A stretch of 64,000 bases of DNA from positions 1,331,644,415 through 1,331,708,414 of the forward strand of contig OY856409.1 in NCBI GenBank assembly GCA_963693085.1, read 5' to 3'. The notes beneath the pieces are model-generated. The model was not told the origin of the DNA. It did not search any database and saw only the letters and a program-made list of their open reading frames with translations. Numbering within the stretch: the stretch's first letter is position 1; the number at the start of each line of letters is the position of its first letter. Positions 60,552 through 64,000 of the stretch are shown one piece after another. Source of the DNA: Alisma plantago-aquatica. Lineage: Eukaryota; Streptophyta; Magnoliopsida; Alismatales; Alismataceae. The translations under genes and the position numbers were made by a program.

Positions 60552-60556
60552 CATTT

Positions 60557-60827
60557 ATCTATAATTGAGTTCCAAACCCGAAATTCGCCAAAACCCCATA
60601 CATCAAGAAGAGGACAGTTAGAATCAGCCGGTGAAATTTCCCCTCTGATTCAGATGAATTGGGAAGCCCGACGTCCCCCGAACAGCCAGATATACCGGAA
60701 GGTTTGGGGGTTACTCCTCGGTAAAATTCTGGACGCCGTAGTAGCTAGTCGTCATGCTAGACGAGGTCATGACATCCACGCGTGCGCTTGATTTGTTTCG
60801 TCCAGAAGCTGTTATTCGTCCATGATG
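60557..60827. other. Host sequence between LARD0 and the Ubl copy
   Basis: No gene is recognised. GC content rises to the right, and the last 100 bases could be the former 3' part of the Ubl gene on the minus strand. Confidence 0.5.
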
Positions 60828-61284
60828 CTATCTTCGAAGATCAAAGTATTCGTCGGAGATGACAAGTTGATCGCTGACTCCCTTCAGCTTCACCTTAAGC
60901 ACCACGAGGTCCATGACGTCATCGAGGGGTTCGACCGAGACGGTAGCCTCCAGATTCCCATCGATCGGCCCCGACGGCCGGCGGCTTCTCAAGCCGGTTT
61001 CCTCGGGCAAACTCCGGCCGCACCGCGGCGGGGGCCTGGTCGCCGCCTCCGGCGGTGTCGTTGTTGTCGAGGACCTGCAGGCGCTCTTGTCACGATGTCG
61101 TAGTAGTCGGTGTCGTGGGCGTCCTCGATGGCCTTGTCGCCGTCGTCGCGACCTGGAGGCGCTGCTGGGCCACGGGAATGCCGTGAATGCCTTCGATGGA
61201 GCGCTTCATCTCCAAGACCGTGTCGTAGTAGTAGATCTCCATCGGGATCCGGCGCCCGTCGGTGCTCATGAATATCATGATCAT
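60828..61284 (-). pseudogene. Ubiquitin-like double-domain protein, frameshifted copy B
   Basis: The start MIMIFMSTDGRRIPMEI, then DTVLEMKRSIEGIHGIPVAQ, is a clear ubiquitin-like fold N-half. The C-half, IEDAHDTDYYDIV, is in a second frame, and the linker LQVLDNNDTAGGGDQAPA in a third. A weaker second domain follows (VSVEPLDDVMDLVVLKVKLK, then GVSDQLVISDEYFDL), ending at TAG. So two frame changes and an early stop break it. Double-Ubl proteins of this kind are common in monocots, where they form a divergent family of unknown function. The GC-rich codons contrast with the AT-rich transposons around it. A normal product is unlikely unless the frame breaks are sequencing errors. Confidence 0.7.
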
Positions 61285-61510
61285 GGTCAGCAGCTAGCAG
61301 CGCGGAGTGGTCGGGCGAGGATTGCAAAGATTGGAGGATTGTACTAGGGCTGAGTGAGAGAATAGGGTAGAGGCAGAAGACACGGGAAGAACAAGAAGCT
61401 AGCCATAGGTTGGGAGTCTTGGAGAGGTTGGCTACCGCAGCAGAGGCAACCGCGGGCGAGGTTGTAATCGATATAAAAACAGCAGAGGCAACCGCTGCGG
61501 GAGAATAATC
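61285..61510. other. Region between the two Ubl copies
   Basis: Likely 5' flank of copy B and 3' flank of copy A. The 16-base direct repeat cagcagaggcaaccgc occurs at 61438-61453 and 61480-61495, with a TATA-like gatataaaaac between. Confidence 0.5.
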
Positions 61511-61633
61511 TTAAAAGCTCACCGGCAGCGCCGCGGTGATTACGACCTGGTCGTCACCCGCACTGCCGTTGGTGTCGAGGATCTGCAGGTGGATGCATGA
61601 TCCTTCCTTGATGCCGTAATAGCCGGTGTCGTG
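61511..61633 (-). pseudogene. Ubiquitin-like protein fragment, copy A, cut by Copia insertion
   Basis: The minus strand encodes HDTGYYGIKEGSCIHLQILD, then TNGSAGDDQVVITAALPVSF and a stop. It lines up with the YYDIV to GGGDQAP part of copy B, so it is the C-terminal end of a first Ubl domain plus linker. It has no second Ubl domain. The N-terminal half is separated by the Copia LTR that starts at 61634, and should lie beyond the window. Confidence 0.7.
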
Positions 61634-62093
61634 TGTTAGATAAATGATTACTGTAGCTAGTTGCTTAGCAATAGATTTCCGTGTAGTAATCATTAAGCAC
61701 ATGTAAGAATGTAGTGTTGTCCCTAGTACAAATGACAAAGAAGTTTTATCTATATTGCTCACTCTTAGAACTTTTGTGGTCCTCATATGTAGGATAATAT
61801 GGGGCACTAGTGTCCAAAGGAGTCTTAGGAGAGAGGTATGCTCACCTCCTTGGTGGGGTGGGGTTATCACATCACAACGCACGTGTGTGCGCCACGCCAC
61901 GTCTTGCCTGGCCGGGCCGGGCTCGGGCTTGTGGCTAAGTAATTAATTACTCGTGTAATTAATTGTTTCTTTTCTATTCGGATTTCTTAATCCTAACTGG
62001 AAAGTATTTCTCTTTTACGGATTATTCTGTATTGTGTACAAGAGCAACCGAGTGTTTGTGTCTCACTGGGAATAAGATTAGGACGTGTGTGAC

Positions 62094-62101
62094 TATATAT
62101 A
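62094..62101 (+). promoter_or_regulatory. Candidate TATA box of the right-hand Copia element
   Basis: gactatatatacgcc, about 460 bases into the element. Transcripts would begin near 62130 and reach the gag start at 62626. Confidence 0.55.
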
Positions 62102-62625
62102 CGCCTCCGGTCATTAGGGTTAAACACACAACAAAAAGTCTTCTGTCGTCATGTGTTTGGAGAGCCCTAATCCAGAACGAGTGCCTTTCGTTCCCCGAGT
62201 CGTTTCGTGGAGTTGTTCTCCTGTGCGAAGCGCAGCTTCTTCTTCCCGTCACCGAGACGCAGCTGTCAGGCAGTGGTTCATGTGGTTGTTGTGCTGCACT
62301 GGTAGCCGTGCAACGTGAATACGTCGAGCGCGAGCGAGACGTGCAAGTTCCAGGTTCGTGCCGGATCGAGACTGGGAGAACGGTGTCTATCCGCGAGGAT
62401 TGCCAGACACTGATTTCTTTAAGTATCACGTTCGTTTCTCAATGAACGATCTGGTTTGCGAATCTAACTCTTTTATTTTTGTTCTCCTGCTTTGTTTGAT
62501 CTTCGTTTCCTATTTTGGATCTGCCTGAAATTGTTAATTACTTTGCACCTGCCGCTGTTGCATGAACGACGTTAATAAATATTAACAACGGTCTTAAAGA
62601 AATCAATTTCTGTCGTTAAATAACA

Positions 62626-63399
62626 ATGGCCGGTCAGGCTGGTTCGAGATGTAAAATTGATACTAGCAATATGCCTGAAAAATTTACTGGTACCAACTTT
62701 GCCCGTTGGCATAGTCGGATGAAAATTTGGCTGAATATTGTGGGTTATGATCAGAACTTAGTTGAAACTGAACCTAAATCTGATGAAACAATTTCTGATA
62801 ATGCAAATATAATTGTTAATTGGAAGAAGGGTGATAAAACGTGTCGTGGTTTGATTCTGTTTGGTTTAAATAACAAACTGTATGATTCTTACTCAAACCG
62901 CCAGTCACTGCATCTAAGGTTTTGTGGGGAATTGTTGATTAAGAATTTTAGCACTAAAAATCAAGGTGTTGAGAAATATTGCGTGTCAAAATTTTTTAAG
63001 TTTCAGATGGTTGAGGGTAAGTCAGTTTCTAATCAAACACATGATCTACAAGTCCTAGTTCATGAACTTTCAGATGCCAAGATGGTATTGCATGAGAAGT
63101 TCGTTGTTATGTCTATCATAGAAAAGTTTCATAAGTCTTGTGAATCATTTAGTATGTCTCTGAAGCATCGCAAAGGGACACACACCATGGATGAACTAAT
63201 GATGGATATTAATATACAAGAAGAACACTTAAAGGAGAAAGGGGTCAAGGTTCCTACTGATGTAAATCCAACTGTTAATTTTACTTCTATGAAAAACACC
63301 AAAGATAAGAAATCTAAGAATGCACATAAACCTAAGGCAAAGATCCAAAAGAAACTGAAGAACAAACCTTTTTGGACTTGTGGACAGGTTGGCCACTAG
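62626..63399 (+). pseudogene. Copia Gag, decayed zinc knuckle
   Basis: 257 codons. The start, NMPEKFTGTNFARWHSRMKI, is a typical Ty1/copia Gag opening; the capsid part includes HDLQVLVHELSDAKMVLHEK and MDELMMDINIQEEHLKEKG. A Lys-rich tail leads to the knuckle, TCGQVGH, where the first Cys is missing and a TAG stop interrupts the motif before NKDC. Reading continues in frame for about 30 codons to a double stop at about 63494. The next gene is in another frame. Confidence 0.88.
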
Positions 63400-63502
63400 A
63401 ACAAGGATTGTCCTACTAAGAAGGCAAAGAAAGCTACCGCATCTGCAACTGAGGAGGATGTGGTCAACATGATGACTATCCTTGAACCTCAATGATAGGT
63501 AC

Positions 63503-64000
63503 ATGTCTATTAAACCTGAAATCCTTTCTATTTTTGAACCACTTTATTGGATAATTGACATTGGGGCTAATGTACACGTGTGTGCTGATAAATCCCTATT
63601 TTTGTCTTATCAGGCCTCTCGAGGTCGATCTGTGACTTTGGGCGATTCCATCTCTGCAGAAGTCAAAGGCGAAGGATGGGTAGACTTGAAGTTCCCTTCG
63701 GGGAAGGTTTTGACTTTTAACAGGGTCAGACATGTTCCAATCATTCGACGCAATATCCTTAGTGGCGTCATATTAGTTAGGGAAGGTTATAGAGTAGACT
63801 GTAAATGTAATAAGGCTATTATTACACACCTTCATGATTCTTTGTTTTTTGGCAAGGGGTACTTATGTGATGTGGAGAACTTGTTTAAGATTCATGTTGA
63901 ACCTGTTTCAAATACCGTTTTAAATTTGAATGATTATAGTTATGTTTGCATGAATCTTGTTTCATCTGATGTATGGCATTCACGTTTGGGACATGTTAAT
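63503..64000 (+). pseudogene. Copia protease and integrase start, runs off the window
   Basis: Open to the last base. Protease is seen as WIIDIGANVHVCADKS, where the usual DSGA or DTGA is DIGA, and the flap region VTLGDSISAEVKGEG follows. RVRHVPIIRRNILSG is the usual protease C-terminal part. The last residues, VWHSRLGHVN, are the start of the integrase zinc domain (H-x3-LGH). The altered active-site residue and the frameshift from gag suggest that the element is dead. Confidence 0.88.

Larger units (their letters stand above)
61634..64000 (+). mobile_element. Copia element, 5' part (continues outside window)
   Basis: TGTTAGATAAATG starts directly where the Ubl coding sequence is broken, and a Copia gag and protease follow downstream, so this is a 5' LTR start. 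The target copy should be TCGTG at 61629-61633. The end of the LTR and the primer site could not be placed; no initiator-Met site is visible before gag. A TATA box lies at 62094-62101. Confidence 0.8.

Noticed and set aside
61963..62445. 160-codon frame and its antisense partner before the Copia gag
   Set aside because: It overlaps the predicted LTR promoter and leader of the element, crosses the TATA box, and has no domain.

Overview
This window is a retrotransposon-filled intergenic block from a flowering-plant nuclear genome. About 95 percent of it is LTR-retrotransposon sequence, mostly nested. The only host gene traces are two broken ubiquitin-like (Ubl) gene copies near the right end. 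Their GC-rich coding sequence and double-Ubl layout suggest a monocot, but that is an inference.

Layout. (1) 1-10826: a non-autonomous minus-strand element, here called LARD1. It has LTRs of about 5.2 kb (left one cut by the window start) and a 2.5-kb interior without genes. It sits in the integrase region of (2), an Athila-type Ty3/gypsy element on the minus strand: decayed gag-pol at 10827-15960, a degenerate Asp-type primer-binding site, and a 5' LTR from 16103 to about 18540. (3) 18541-19714: AT-rich sequence with nothing recognisable. (4) 19715-60551: a four-level nest. The outermost element, LARD0 (plus strand, TSD CATTT), holds LARD2 in its 3' LTR (minus strand, 26984-58626, TSD AAGAC). 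The 5' LTR of LARD2 holds an autonomous-type Tekay/Del chromovirus (minus strand, 34538-53843, TSD ATACT/ATACC). The 5' LTR of that element holds a short SIRE-like Copia element (plus strand, 44945-50463, TSD TCTAC). (5) 60557-61633: host DNA with the two broken Ubl copies. (6) 61634-64000: the 5' part of another Copia element that inserted into one Ubl copy and runs off the window.

How the parts relate. LARD0, LARD1 and LARD2 carry no recognisable protein genes. LARD1 and LARD2 share with the Tekay element the primer-binding site, about 35 bases beside it, the polypurine-tract context and the LTR terminal sequence. They probably depend on Tekay-type proteins supplied in trans.

The most striking unexplained signal is that every well-resolved LTR family here carries a dense array of short, mostly CG-containing, palindromic or inverted motifs. 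These are AAACGGTCTTGAGACCGTTT in both the Tekay and the Athila-type LTR; TRTCGKSCA in LARD1 and LARD2; CTCGGTCGA-N8-TCGACCGAG in the small Copia element; and ACCACTTGGTGGT in LARD0. Lineages that are not closely related carry the same kind of array, and in one case the same motif. This suggests selected regulatory or anti-silencing sites, though no binding factor can be identified from the sequence.
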